The notes under the pieces are model-generated. The model saw nothing but the letters and a program-made list of their open reading frames with translations, did no database searches and was not told the DNA's origin. Position numbers and translations under genes: made by a program. Shown one piece after another: positions 18,617-28,752 of a DNA stretch of 64,000 nt. Source of the DNA: CBDCVN01 sp965223045 (GTDB lineage Bacteria > Deinococcota > Deinococci > Deinococcales > Trueperaceae). The DNA lies in contig CBDCVN010000013.1 of assembly GCA_965223045.1 (NCBI GenBank), forward strand, positions 1,364,001-1,428,000, written 5' to 3'. Position 1 is the first letter of the stretch. The number at the start of each line of letters is the position of its first letter.

Positions 18617-20142
18617 TTACAGCGCAATGTCATGGAATATAACTCCTAGACAATATAGCAAGAGTACGTTTTCGATGCGAAGCATAAGCAGTATAATTTC
18701 TGCGCTGATAGTAACGAATTAGATTTAGTGATTGAGCTATTGTCAATCTAGGTAACGGTATTGCTGCCTTGAGCAGCACTCTTGCCTGTGGCAAAGTTAA
18801 AGCTGGAGACTTTTCTCCTAACATTAAACGCATCCTCACCAGAAAATGATGTGCTAGACAAGTTAATAGTATATGGTGATGCCAACCTAAGTAGCTTCTA
18901 GTTTCGTAGTGATCAAGCCCCAGTTCTTCTTTTGATTCCTCAAACGATGTTTCTATCGGCCATCTCATTCCACTTAGCCACACTAATGTTTCTAGGCTGA
19001 CTTCTTCTGAGTCATTGCACAAATAATAGCTTATCTCTCTTTTCTCATTTAGGTTACGCCGAATTACCAACCACAGTTCCACTGGCTCTTCTTCTCCCCT
19101 TGTTTCCCATATTCGCTCAAAGGCAAATTCACATACTATTGGCCCTTTACTTCCTTCTTTCACTACATGTTTACTCCATTTTTCTGCTTCTATTTCCTTT
19201 GCTAACTCATCTATCCGTATTGATTCAATATTTGCCCTTGCTAGTTTCGGCTTCCTTCCCCTACCTTTATATTCAGGTACCTTGACCTCTGGCTTCTCCT
19301 TGTATACCTGCGTATCGCAAGATACTGCTGTAAAGTACTTTTTTCCTAATTCAGCTACTCCATCTCTAAACTCGATATTATTTCCATACAATGCATCTGC
19401 TAGCACATATTCAAAGCTCAAATGCCCTCTCTCTTCTGTCTTTTTTATCATTCCTAACGCTATTTCTGGTTTGGTTCTAAATTCTAGATCCTTTGGCACT
19501 CCACATTCTTCCCTTTTTTGTTCATGCTCTTTATCAAACCATTGTTCTGGTAAGTACAACTGCCCTTCTGTTAAGGTATGTCCTTTGTTACTGGCATACC
19601 CTAGGTATACTCCTACTTGACTGTTCTCCACTTTTCCTACTGATCCACAATATTGCCTTGCTACTCCTACTGAGCTTTTTCCTTGTTTTACATTCCCTGA
19701 TTCATCAACTATCAGTACTCCATCATTACCTAAACTTTCTGCAATAAGTTTTTGATGCGTGTCAATCACAGGTTCTAACTGCCAAGGGCTTTGTCCTACA
19801 AAGTTTTGCATGCTACGGACATTCAGTCCTATTGATAGTGCCATTGCTTCTATATTTTTTCGATCAAGGTTGCTTAACAAACCTTTTAGATAATGTCCTG
19901 TCCAGATCAAACTTTCAGGTCGTTTAAATGCTTCTTCAAACTCTGCTACGTATTCTTTGAGTTCTTTTGCTAGCGCTTCTATATCTGCTTCAACTAAGTT
20001 GCATTCTGGAGGACTTAAATTTACGGCCTCTTCTAATATTTCATTGTGTGCTTTATAAATGTTTTTCATAGCCTTAATTTATTATTCACACTCGCACTTT
20101 TTTCGCACTTCCCCTTACTTAATATGCAACATTGCGCTGTAA
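18617..20142 (-). mobile_element. IS701-family insertion sequence
   Basis: 1526 bases flanked by TAATA direct repeats (18612-18616 and 20143-20147). The termini are inverted: TTACAGCGCAATGT at the left and ACATTGCGCTGTAA at the right. The element carries one intact transposase gene on the minus strand. Confidence 0.9.
18630..20069 (-). CDS. IS701-family transposase
   Basis: 479 residues, normal family length. The first catalytic Asp region is VLIVDESGNVKQGKSSVGVARQ, followed by GKVENSQVGVYLGYAS. The second Asp lies in YVLADALYGNN, and MRWPIETSFEESKEELGLDHYE carries the glutamate. All these are IS701 hallmarks. Its frame is intact. Confidence 0.92.
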   Translation of the reverse strand: MKNIYKAHNEILEEAVNLSPPECNLVEADIEALAKELKEYVAEFEEAFKRPESLIWTGHYLKGLLSNLDRKNIEAMALSIGLNVRSMQNFVGQSPWQLEPVIDTHQKLIAESLGNDGVLIVDESGNVKQGKSSVGVARQYCGSVGKVENSQVGVYLGYASNKGHTLTEGQLYLPEQWFDKEHEQKREECGVPKDLEFRTKPEIALGMIKKTEERGHLSFEYVLADALYGNNIEFRDGVAELGKKYFTAVSCDTQVYKEKPEVKVPEYKGRGRKPKLARANIESIRIDELAKEIEAEKWSKHVVKEGSKGPIVCEFAFERIWETRGEEEPVELWLVIRRNLNEKREISYYLCNDSEEVSLETLVWLSGMRWPIETSFEESKEELGLDHYETRSYLGWHHHILLTCLAHHFLVRMRLMLGEKSPALTLPQARVLLKAAIPLPRLTIAQSLNLIRYYQRRNYTAYASHRKRTLAILSRSYIP

Positions 20143-21211
20143 TAATAAAAAAGCTACCACCAAAGGACAAATTGAGCTTCAGTTTGTCCTTGCAGATATA
20201 GAAGAAGAGTTAGAACCACGCTTTACAGAAACAGATATTAAGATTGCAAAACTTATCAGGGAAAAAGGCAACATAGGTTATAAAAATGTAAGTCAAGTTT
20301 TAAGAAATAGGCTCTATGCTGATCAAAAACCACGACTGGTTTTAATTATAGGTATACAGGGCATTGTTGATGCAGATGTACTAGTTGCTGTTGGTGAGGC
20401 TGCAAGTTACTACGAACTTATTTTTAAACGCTTAAGCCTTACTGACCCTATACAACTTGCATCCGCTTTGCAAAATGTTAATGGAGATGTAATTGCAGTG
20501 GTACGTGGTGGTGGAAGTGGGCTAGAAGTATTTGATGAACCTGATATACTTGAAGCAGCTTTAAAACTTAAAGTTCCTTTTATTGTTGCGTTAGGACATG
20601 TTCAAGATATACCTTTGCTCGAGCAAATAGCAGACCAAGTTTTAACCACACCTACAGCATTAGGAACTTACCTAAAAAACTTGGTTGAAGAAGTTGAAGA
20701 AGAACGACTAAGCAATAAAGCAGTTATGCTAAAGCAAATCGAAAGTCTGTATAAAAGCAAGTTAGATCAAAAGGAATTTCAGCTTGAAAGACTAACTAGA
20801 AGTAATGAACGTATGAACATTGAAAATAAAGATTTGAAAGAGAAAGTTAAGAAGAGTTTAAGTCGGCAGAATGCATTCATAGCATTTGCTTTTGGAATAC
20901 TAGTTGCTTCTTTAGCAATGTGGTTGTTAAGGTAAATACTTATCAGTAAGATACTAAAGTAAGGTTTTGTCAGCATTGTTTAACCATTCACATAAGCTCT
21001 AAAATCTTTATTGAGTGCGAAAAGAACAAAAAAGCATGATTAAGACCATGCAGTAGTTAAGATAAGATTTGAGAGGGTAATCTCAGTTTAGGAAAAAGGT
21101 TTTATTGCTTGGGAATATTAGTTGCTCGAGTTCATTCTTGGTGCTCGAGCAATTCCTAGAATTGTTATCCAAGTTATGCTAAATGCAGCATAATTACTTA
21201 TAGGAGAGATT

Positions 21212-22063
21212 ATGGAAGAACGTTATTTACATCCACTTACTGACTTTGGTTTCAAGAAACTCTTTGGCACTGAACCTAATAAGGTTTTGCTTATTGATTT
21301 TCTCAATCAGCTCTTGCCCCAGCATCATCAAATCAAGAATCTTACCTACACTAAGAATGAACAGGTCAGCTCTTCCCCTGATGATCGCAAAGCTATCTTT
21401 GATCTATTCTGTGAAAGTGAGGAAGGTAATAAATTTATTGTAGAAATCCAGCGTGCCCGCCAAACCTTCTTTCTTGATAGAAGTGTTTTTTACTCTACTT
21501 TTCCCATTAGAGAACAGGCTAAGCGTGGTGATTGGAATTACGAATTAAGACCTGTTTATATTGTAGCTATTCTTGATTTTCATATTACTGATCTCGAGCT
21601 TGGCAATGACTTACTACATAAAGTGCGTTTAATAGATGAAAAAGGTCGGCTTTTCTATGACAAGCTTACTCACATCTACATTGAGTTACCAAAATTTACC
21701 AAAACCCAAGAGGAATTAGAAACAAGGTTTGACAAGTGGCTATATGTATTCGGGCATTTGGCAATACTAGAAGATAGACCTATGAAATTACAAGAAAGGA
21801 TATTTGAGCAGCTTTTTAAAGCAGCAGAAATAGCTAGGATGCGTCCAGAAGATAGAGATAAATATGAAAGTGATCTTAAGAAGTATAGAGATTATTACGG
21901 CACTTTGGGTACTGCTAAGGAAGAAGGGCGTGAAGAAGGACGTGAAGAAGGACGTAAAGAACGTTCTTATGAAATAGCCAAGAATTTTAAAAAAGCAGGC
22001 ACACCGATAGATTTAATTGCTACTGCAACAGGATTAAGCGTTGAAGAAATTAAGAAGCTTTGA
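21212..22063 (+). CDS. Rpn-family PD-(D/E)XK nuclease/transposase-like protein
   Basis: 283 residues. The opening LHPLTDFGFKKLFGTEPNK and the core AIFDLFCESEEGNKFIVEIQRARQ, with catalytic D and ExQ, are the PDDEXK_2 (Rpn, recombination-promoting nuclease) signature. The tail has a charged EEGREEGREEGRKE repeat and a small helix-turn-helix-like end (IDLIATATGLSVEEIKKL). Family members cut DNA and raise recombination in E. coli; their biological role is debated. AGGAGAG precedes the ATG. It is a stand-alone gene, and a related one lies at 35570. Confidence 0.85.
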   Translation: MEERYLHPLTDFGFKKLFGTEPNKVLLIDFLNQLLPQHHQIKNLTYTKNEQVSSSPDDRKAIFDLFCESEEGNKFIVEIQRARQTFFLDRSVFYSTFPIREQAKRGDWNYELRPVYIVAILDFHITDLELGNDLLHKVRLIDEKGRLFYDKLTHIYIELPKFTKTQEELETRFDKWLYVFGHLAILEDRPMKLQERIFEQLFKAAEIARMRPEDRDKYESDLKKYRDYYGTLGTAKEEGREEGREEGRKERSYEIAKNFKKAGTPIDLIATATGLSVEEIKKL

Positions 22064-22417
22064 ATAAGATGTTTGATCGTATAAGGAAAAATGTATGCTT
22101 GCAATAACCATAGCCGTTTTACATCCTGACCTAATAGGACGGCTTTGATAATTTGGTCAAGTACAATCTGGTTACCTACAAATCAATGCATGAGTCGTTA
22201 ACTTCTTGGAACTTAAATTAACTCATAGGCTTACTTTATCAATTACAGTAAGCAATTACTTAAAGTAAGGTGAATCCTTACCACCACAAGAGCTTTTAAA
22301 CTTCATAATATTAGTACACGCTTTCCTCAGAAATTACATAATGAATTTGGACTTAATCCTCAACCAGAAGGTTTATATTAAATTCTTTGGGGTTCTTGCA
22401 ACATTACAATAATTGTC

Positions 22418-22789
22418 TTGAATCAAGTTGCTCAAAAGGAGCATAATGCTTTATGGAATGCATTTAGTGCTGAGAAAGATAGAATAGCTTATGGTTCACA
22501 GCACTACCAAATTCGCTCTGAGTATACAAGTACAATACTCAAACAGCTTTTTGCCCAATATAAGCAGGAAGGAATAGATATGCCATATACGATGGAAAAC
22601 TTTATACATGATGTTGCGCTCGAGCATTTATCTGAACTAACGATTGATGAGCGTTTACAGGGATTACCTGCTGAGGAAATAGCACAAAGATTACCTCTTG
22701 AAGAACGGTTAAAAGGATTACCTGCTGAGGAACTAGAGGCTTATCTAGAGAAAATGAGAGCTAATAAGTCTGATTCTAGTAAAAAATAA
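22418..22789 (+). pseudogene. Probable C-terminal fragment of an Rpn/DUF-type nuclease-like protein
   Basis: Up to 123 residues with a TTG start and no clear ribosome-binding site. The second half has the leucine-glutamate repeat ERLQGLPAEE, LEERLKGLPAEELEAYLEKM, which in other genomes forms the tail of Rpn-family or related putative transposases. The nuclease core is absent upstream. Bases 22064-22417 hold another coding-looking scrap (RFPQKLHNEFGLNPQPEGLY, ending near 22381) but no gene. Confidence 0.45.
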
Positions 22790-25351
22790 ACGTATTTGAT
22801 GAGTTTATATACTATTTCAAGAGTATTTATAGGGAGGGAAAGCGATTTTCCTGCCAATCATAACTGCAAAAATACCCACTATGGCGACAAGAACCACTTT
22901 ACTTTTCAAGTGCCTTCATGACTTTGCGTCGATCCAGCTTTTCATAATAAGATTGATTACTATAGTTCTTCAGACAATTATAGCAAGCCTTTTCACAATC
23001 ACATGTTTCACAGATTTTGTGCGCCTTTTCTACCACCTTTTCCCAACTATCGAAACCTTCTTTTACAAACCCTGCACCTCCAGGTGTGTGATCATAGAGA
23101 ATGATTTCAGCACGCTTGGGATTAACAAGCCACCGCCATGACACACCAATATCAGAAAACTCCAACTCTAACAAATTACACAGGCCTTTTTGTAGAGCAT
23201 ATGCTATAGATTCTACAGATTCGATTGGCAATGTTGAACGGATGATGAGGCAAAAACTCTCAAATTGATGCCCATAGGCTAGTTTAGTCCAAGGATGGCT
23301 GTTAGCACACTCGGAACCAGCTCCCAATGAACGTAATCGCTTATGTGGCTTTCCAGTTTTGAAACTTCGGACAGACTTGCTATAACCGCAATTTGGGCAT
23401 AGCACGAACCCTTTGTTTTCTGGTCCTAAATTGTAACGAAATAGTTTACCATTCTCTTTCAAGGCCACTAGAAAAAGACCAAAATTTTTGAAGTCTTCAT
23501 CTGTCACTGAATCAATGAAGTGTGTGAGTGATTGTCTTTGCCTAATTAATGATGTGCGTCTGTGTCGTTCTCCACTATCACTCTTTTTCTCTATTTGTAC
23601 GCTAAAAGCTGCTGGCTCAACAAATGGCTTAATATATTGTTTTGAGATTGATCGACCACAAACTAAACAATTAACAGCTAATGGTTCTTTAGTAGCTGAA
23701 GTACGAATTTGTTCGCAGCTAGGGCAACGTGAATACCACTTACGTTCTGGTTTATCCATACTTCCTACAACATATAATCCTGCACTAGTAAAAACCTTTT
23801 TATGTGCAATAACCTGTGCCCCAGGAGCAAATTCAGCAATTGCTATCGCACGATCCCGACTCAGATCTACATCTGTATTACGTGCCCAACGACTTAATCC
23901 AGTTTCAAGAGTGACAACATCAAGTGGAAAAGCATAGCGTGGCAAGAAGCCACGTTTTGCCAAAACAGCAATTATGTCATTGCTTAAGAGATTTTTTACT
24001 GCTCGATCAATATTATCAGTTGAATCTCCTTGTTGATAAAGCTTGTTGCGTTCAGTCATTAGTTCCAATATTTCGGCGGCAATCTCCTGCATTATCTTTT
24101 CATAACCATTATTTGTCTCATTGATTGCTGCCGAAAAACCAGATAAAGCTTCTAACAGTGAGTGTCCTGCCTTCGTACAAAAAACTTCATTTTCCCCTTG
24201 TTGTTCCAGCCATTTAGTGAAGTCAAGCAAAATGTTTTGTTGGTGCGAAATCCATTTTTCAGGGATTTTACTTTGGGAACGTGTATCATTTGACAGAAAA
24301 ATATCAAGGGGAATTTGTTGCTTGAGTTCAGTACCAAGTCGTTTTTCATCAGACACTTCAATCCTTAAAAAACGAGCAAAGACCAATGCATTGAAATGAC
24401 GTTGTGCTATGATGCGATTTTGAGTAAAGACAGTAGGTGTGCGGACTTCACCAGACATCAGCAAAGTTGGATTTCTCCATGCGTCAGCATCGTACTTTGT
24501 TCGACGGCAGAGTGTTACACAAACAGCATTTTTATCTCCGCCACGTCCAGCACGCCCAACACGTTGTACATAACTAGCACTGCTTGGCGGTGCATTGCGC
24601 AGCAACACCTTTTGCAGATTACCAATGTTTATACCCATCTCAAATGTTGTTGTACTACTGAGTAAATTAACACCATCAGCACGAAATTTATCCTCAATTT
24701 TCTTTGCTAAGTCCTTGTTAATCTGTGCTGTGTGCTCTTCTGATTTCAATGTCGTGAATGAAAGTGTTTCGTCCCCAACAACCCATCGAGCAATAATATT
24801 CTCAAACGTAGGATCAAAATCATGTTCTTCAAGTTTTCCTCTACACCCTTTATGTGGACAACATTGCTTGGCTGAGTATGTTGTAATAACACTACAACGA
24901 CTACAAACATAGCGTGCTGTAGGTTTGGTAACAAATAATCGCTCATGGTCAAGTTTCCACTTACCTTTTTTTTCCACTAATATAAACTGAGAAGTCAAGA
25001 ACTTATCCCATATTTTTTCAGCCAGTTGCAAGGTTTCGTTAGGATTGTAATTGAGCAAACGTCGTAGGTAATCGGTGATAATATTGTCTCGGTAACTTCC
25101 ATCCTTATTAATACGTGGTAACCAACCATTCATACTATTCCCTTCCCGACGTAGTGCATATCCAATATCAGCAGTTACACGTCCAAATGCATATGCATTA
25201 CACTCAACACGGCCCTTGGGAAGCGTAAAAGCCTTACGCTTTCGTATAAACCCAAGCAAGGTTTGTAGAATAGTATTAGATTCTTCAGGCAGCATTCCAG
25301 AAATTTTCAATAACTCGTGAAAAGTTTGCTGCTCAAACTCTTTTAACTTAT

Positions 25352-26346
25352 ACTAGAGTTGTTCTGAAATAAATAAATCGGTCAAAATAAAGGAATGTTA
25401 CTACCAAGAGATGACCGACAAGTAAGAAGTATAACAGGATTGAGCGAAAAGAAAGTAGAGGAACTAGAACCTGCATTTGCTAAAGCTTTAGAAGACCATG
25501 AAAAGCAACGTTATGAAAAGGCTCTAGAAGCAGGGAAAGTACATCGTAAGCCAGGAGGAGGAAGAAACAGTAAACTAAGTACAGTCAATATAAAACTGTG
25601 CTTTATTCTTTACTACCTTAGACTTTACCCAACGTTTGATGTTCTAGCGGAGAAATTTGATTTATCACGATCTAATGCCCATGCTTGGGTACAACGTCTT
25701 ACACCAATAATGGCGAAAACTCTAAGTGGTTTGGGATATATGCCAGCTAGAGAGTTTGAAAACATAGAGGATTTCAAAGCAGCTTTTGAGGGACTTGACG
25801 AAATACTGATTGATGTTACAGAGCGAGAACATCAACGCCCAAAGGATGATGAAATGCAACAGGAGTTATACAGTGGCAAACAGGGTAACCACACGCAGAA
25901 AAACACAGTGATAAGCAGCAAGGAGAAGGTAATTTTGTTTGTGGGACAAACCTTTGGAGGACGGAACCATGACTATGCAATGCTAAAGGAAGAATTTCCA
26001 CCTGAGGAGGAGTGGTTTGAGGATATTAAAGTGGCAGTAGATTTAGGATATCAAGGAATCGAGAAAGATTATGAAGGAGCAGATGTTGCAATACCTCATA
26101 AGAGACCTAGGAAGAGCAAAGCCAACCCTAATCCCAAGCTTAGTAAAGAGCAGAAGGCTCACAACCAAGCAGTGAGCAAGATACGTGTATATGTTGAGAA
26201 TGCCATTGGAGGAATGAAGCGTTTCAAGATTCTTGTGTATGCTTTTAGGAATCGTATTAAGGGATTTGTTGACGATGTAGTAGGAGTTTGTGCTGGTTTA
26301 TGGAACTGCCTTATTGCCTAATTCCTTATTTCAGAACAAGTCTACT
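25352..26346 (+). mobile_element. IS5-like insertion sequence, copy 1
   Basis: 995 bases. The ends match in inverted orientation at 19 of 21 positions; the shared inner part reads TTGTTCTGAAATAA. An equal-sized copy with an identical transposase lies at 61096-62090 in the opposite orientation. No target duplication is obvious. It interrupts the large helicase gene. Confidence 0.9.
25395..26321 (+). CDS. IS5-like transposase with DDE_Tnp_4-type domain
   Basis: 308 residues. A helix-turn-helix region (TFDVLAEKFDLSRSNAHAWV) is followed by a DDE domain: Asp in EILIDVTEREHQRP, Asp in AVDLGYQGIE, and Glu in RVYVENAIGGMKRFK. This pattern belongs to the IS1031/IS5-related group. Identical in sequence to the copy at 61121, which suggests a recent move. 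Confidence 0.9.
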   Translation: MLLPRDDRQVRSITGLSEKKVEELEPAFAKALEDHEKQRYEKALEAGKVHRKPGGGRNSKLSTVNIKLCFILYYLRLYPTFDVLAEKFDLSRSNAHAWVQRLTPIMAKTLSGLGYMPAREFENIEDFKAAFEGLDEILIDVTEREHQRPKDDEMQQELYSGKQGNHTQKNTVISSKEKVILFVGQTFGGRNHDYAMLKEEFPPEEEWFEDIKVAVDLGYQGIEKDYEGADVAIPHKRPRKSKANPNPKLSKEQKAHNQAVSKIRVYVENAIGGMKRFKILVYAFRNRIKGFVDDVVGVCAGLWNCLIA

Positions 26347-28752
26347 TAACAGTTACTAACCCGAAATCTTCAACTGACTCGCGTGCGGAGTCAGGAATAC
26401 CAAAATAACTGAAAATTTCTGCTAGCCAGAGGTTATTTTTTTCTTTAGCATTTAAAGATTCATCAGGAAAACGTGAAGAAGGCAAAAAGAAATCAGGATC
26501 ATAATGATTGGAGTGAGGATCAGCTATGTCTGCTAATTTCTCTCCAAGATCCACTAAACTCATCGCTTCTCTAGTCTCATTAATTACCTTAATAATCTTG
26601 CGACCTACATCATGTGTGAAAGTTTCTTCTTCGAGTAAAGAAGGAAATGCAGCAGCACGTTGACGATGGTCGGTAAAACAAAGCAGCTTACGATGAAGAT
26701 TTTTATCTGTTTTGAGCGGAGTCACCTGAAAATGTGCGAGAGGTACAGCCATTGCCAATCCAGTTTCATCATCCGATTCCTGAAAACGACGTAATGGCTC
26801 AAGTCCTGATCCGTTACGTGCACTGCAATTAGGACAAGTAGTTAATAATTTTTTTTCTTGTTTATAAATGTTTTCGTATTTCGTGCTTGGACATTGGCGA
26901 TGAAAAATTTTAATATCCCGAAGGTGTGGTGTTTCACATTTGCAGTTATCACCCACACCTTTGTCCTTCTTCTTACCACAAATAACACACCATTGTAATG
27001 AGGCTGGATTGAGTAGCAACTTGCTCGAGTCTTCATCTTCTATACTTGTCTGCACAGGCCAAGGTAAATCTTTATCCGCACTAAAGTAAGACCAAAATGA
27101 ATCTGCTGCCCATCCTAATTCTGTATCGAAAGAATCAAAATAAGGTCTATCAACACTTTTTTCCTGATCAGGGTTTTGTGCATTACGAGGACCAAGGTCC
27201 TGCATTGCACCAAATAGATAGCCACATTTGCGACAAGTCACAACCTCAACAAGTTTGGAAGAACAGTGTGGACACATTCCTTCTGGCGTTTCATCATTGT
27301 TTTTACGCGATACAAAAAAGGCTGCTTGGCCTTCACGTCGTCCCGAACACTCTGTATGCAAACAAATATGTAGACCATCCTGTGCACGTACAAAGTAATG
27401 CAATCTGGTTGGCAAAAAATCCTCATGTGAATCATCTCGCTTAATTGCTGCTACGATTTCTAATAATGCTTGTAACCCATCTTCTGACTTTCCCAAATTG
27501 TCATTAGGCCACAAATCCTGTGCTGCCTTTCTTAGTAAAGTGGGTTTGGTAAGGATTTCTTTACGCAATTGGTACAAGTTTTCATCTTGTTGGAGTAGCT
27601 TTGCTAGAGTGCTAGCTTGTGTAGTGTTATTTAAGGTTTTACATGCTTTTGCTTCCCCATCATTACGCAGTGTTTCAATTGCACGTATATATTGCTCAGG
27701 TAAAGGTTTAAAAGAAGGTGAGGTAAGTTGCGGTTCTGCTAATGTTCCATAAATTGGGTTGGGTTCAGCAAACCTTTCATCAAAGAGCTCAGAAGCAAAA
27801 GAGCGTACTTTTGCTTTGCTTGCAGAATCATCTGGTTTTCCCAGCGTTGCTGATGTAGCAATACAGGTTAGTCGCTCTAATCTTAACCGATCTTTAAGCC
27901 GTCGAATTAGAAAAGCGATTTCTGTTGCCTGCACACCACGATAAGCATGTACTTCGTCCAACACTAAAAACTTCAGTTGTGCACCTTCAAAAACAGGTGC
28001 ATCTACAGGACGTTCCATAAGGTATTCAAGCATTGAAAAATTGGTGATGAGTATTTGTGGTGGGTTCTGCCGAATCTTTTCACGGTGATTGAGTCGGTTA
28101 GGTGGATCACTTTCTAACTTCTTTTTCAGTCTTTGTTGTACTTCATATTGTAGCTCTTGCTGTGTGAGTTGCTTATCAGCTAATTCCTCATTGAGGATCT
28201 CTTTTTCCCGTGCTTCATATGCCTTTTGATCTTTAGGTGTTTGCCCTGTAAATCGAGCAAAAGTAATGTTCGGATAATCAGCTAGTATTTGCTCCCATTC
28301 ATTTAATTGATCATTAACAAGTGCATTAAGTGGGTAGATAATGATTGCTCGTAACCCTAGTGAAGGGTTCTTTAACAAGTTATCTAAAATCGGAATTTGG
28401 TAGCAAAGTGTTTTACCACTGCTTGTACCTGTAGCAATTACCGCATTAGAATCATTTAGAATCAGTCTTAGTGCATCAGTCTGATGTTTGTAAAGCCCAT
28501 GTCCCTCAAGACGCTTACTGATAGTTCTTTTCGTACTTTCAAGTAAGGGAAGCGTGTCTAATGCATCACCTGTGGCATACATCTGTGATTTCTCAAGATA
28601 TGGACCATTGATAAGCTTTTTTATAGTTAGACTTTCTTCCCATACACTCTTAGCGTGAGCAAAGTTTTTATGAAAACGACATCTAGCTTTGAGCAAATCT
28701 AGGTAAGGAGAAAATACTTCTTCATTGAATCGGGTATTGAGTGATTTCATAG

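Larger units (their letters stand above)
18349..20935 (+). pseudogene. Exonuclease VII large-subunit-like (XseA-like) gene with a C-terminal membrane anchor, split by IS701
   Basis: The 5' part (18349-18616) encodes about 90 residues with an OB-fold-like pattern (VLLISGVYKRKGNKIY). The 3' part (20148-20935) carries the XseA core: VVRGGGSGLEVFDE and the GHVQDIPLLEQIADQ region, which matches the GHxxD catalytic motif, then TPTALGTYL. Removing the IS and one TAATA copy joins the halves in frame (GSLNN-KKATTKGQIEL), giving roughly 347 residues. After a coiled coil (about 260-325) the protein ends in a single hydrophobic span, AFIAFAFGILVASLAMWLL. Standard XseA is longer and soluble, so this is a divergent, membrane-tethered variant. 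The RGGGS arginine and the H and D are intact. Confidence 0.7.
22899..28750 (-). pseudogene. Very large DEAD/DEAH helicase with DUF1998-type C-terminus (DruE-like), split by an IS5-like element
   Basis: N-terminal half (28750 to 26347): Walker A ATGTSSGKT near residue 107, ITNFSMLEYLMERPVD, DEVH box LVLDEVHAYRGVQ, and motif III ATSATLG, then CxxC zinc-ribbon-like clusters. C-terminal half (25351 to 22899): motifs V and VI (STTTFEMGINIG, QRVGRAGRGG) and a terminal ETCDCEKACYNCLKNY cysteine cluster as in DUF1998. Removing the IS restores an open frame (FGLVTV-N-KLKEFEQQTF), about 1620 residues. ATG at 28750 has GGAGG 8 bases upstream and lies 2 bases after the stop of the 698-residue gene. Size and domains fit Druantia DruE; DISARM or MrfA-like relatives are alternatives. 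Confidence 0.75.
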
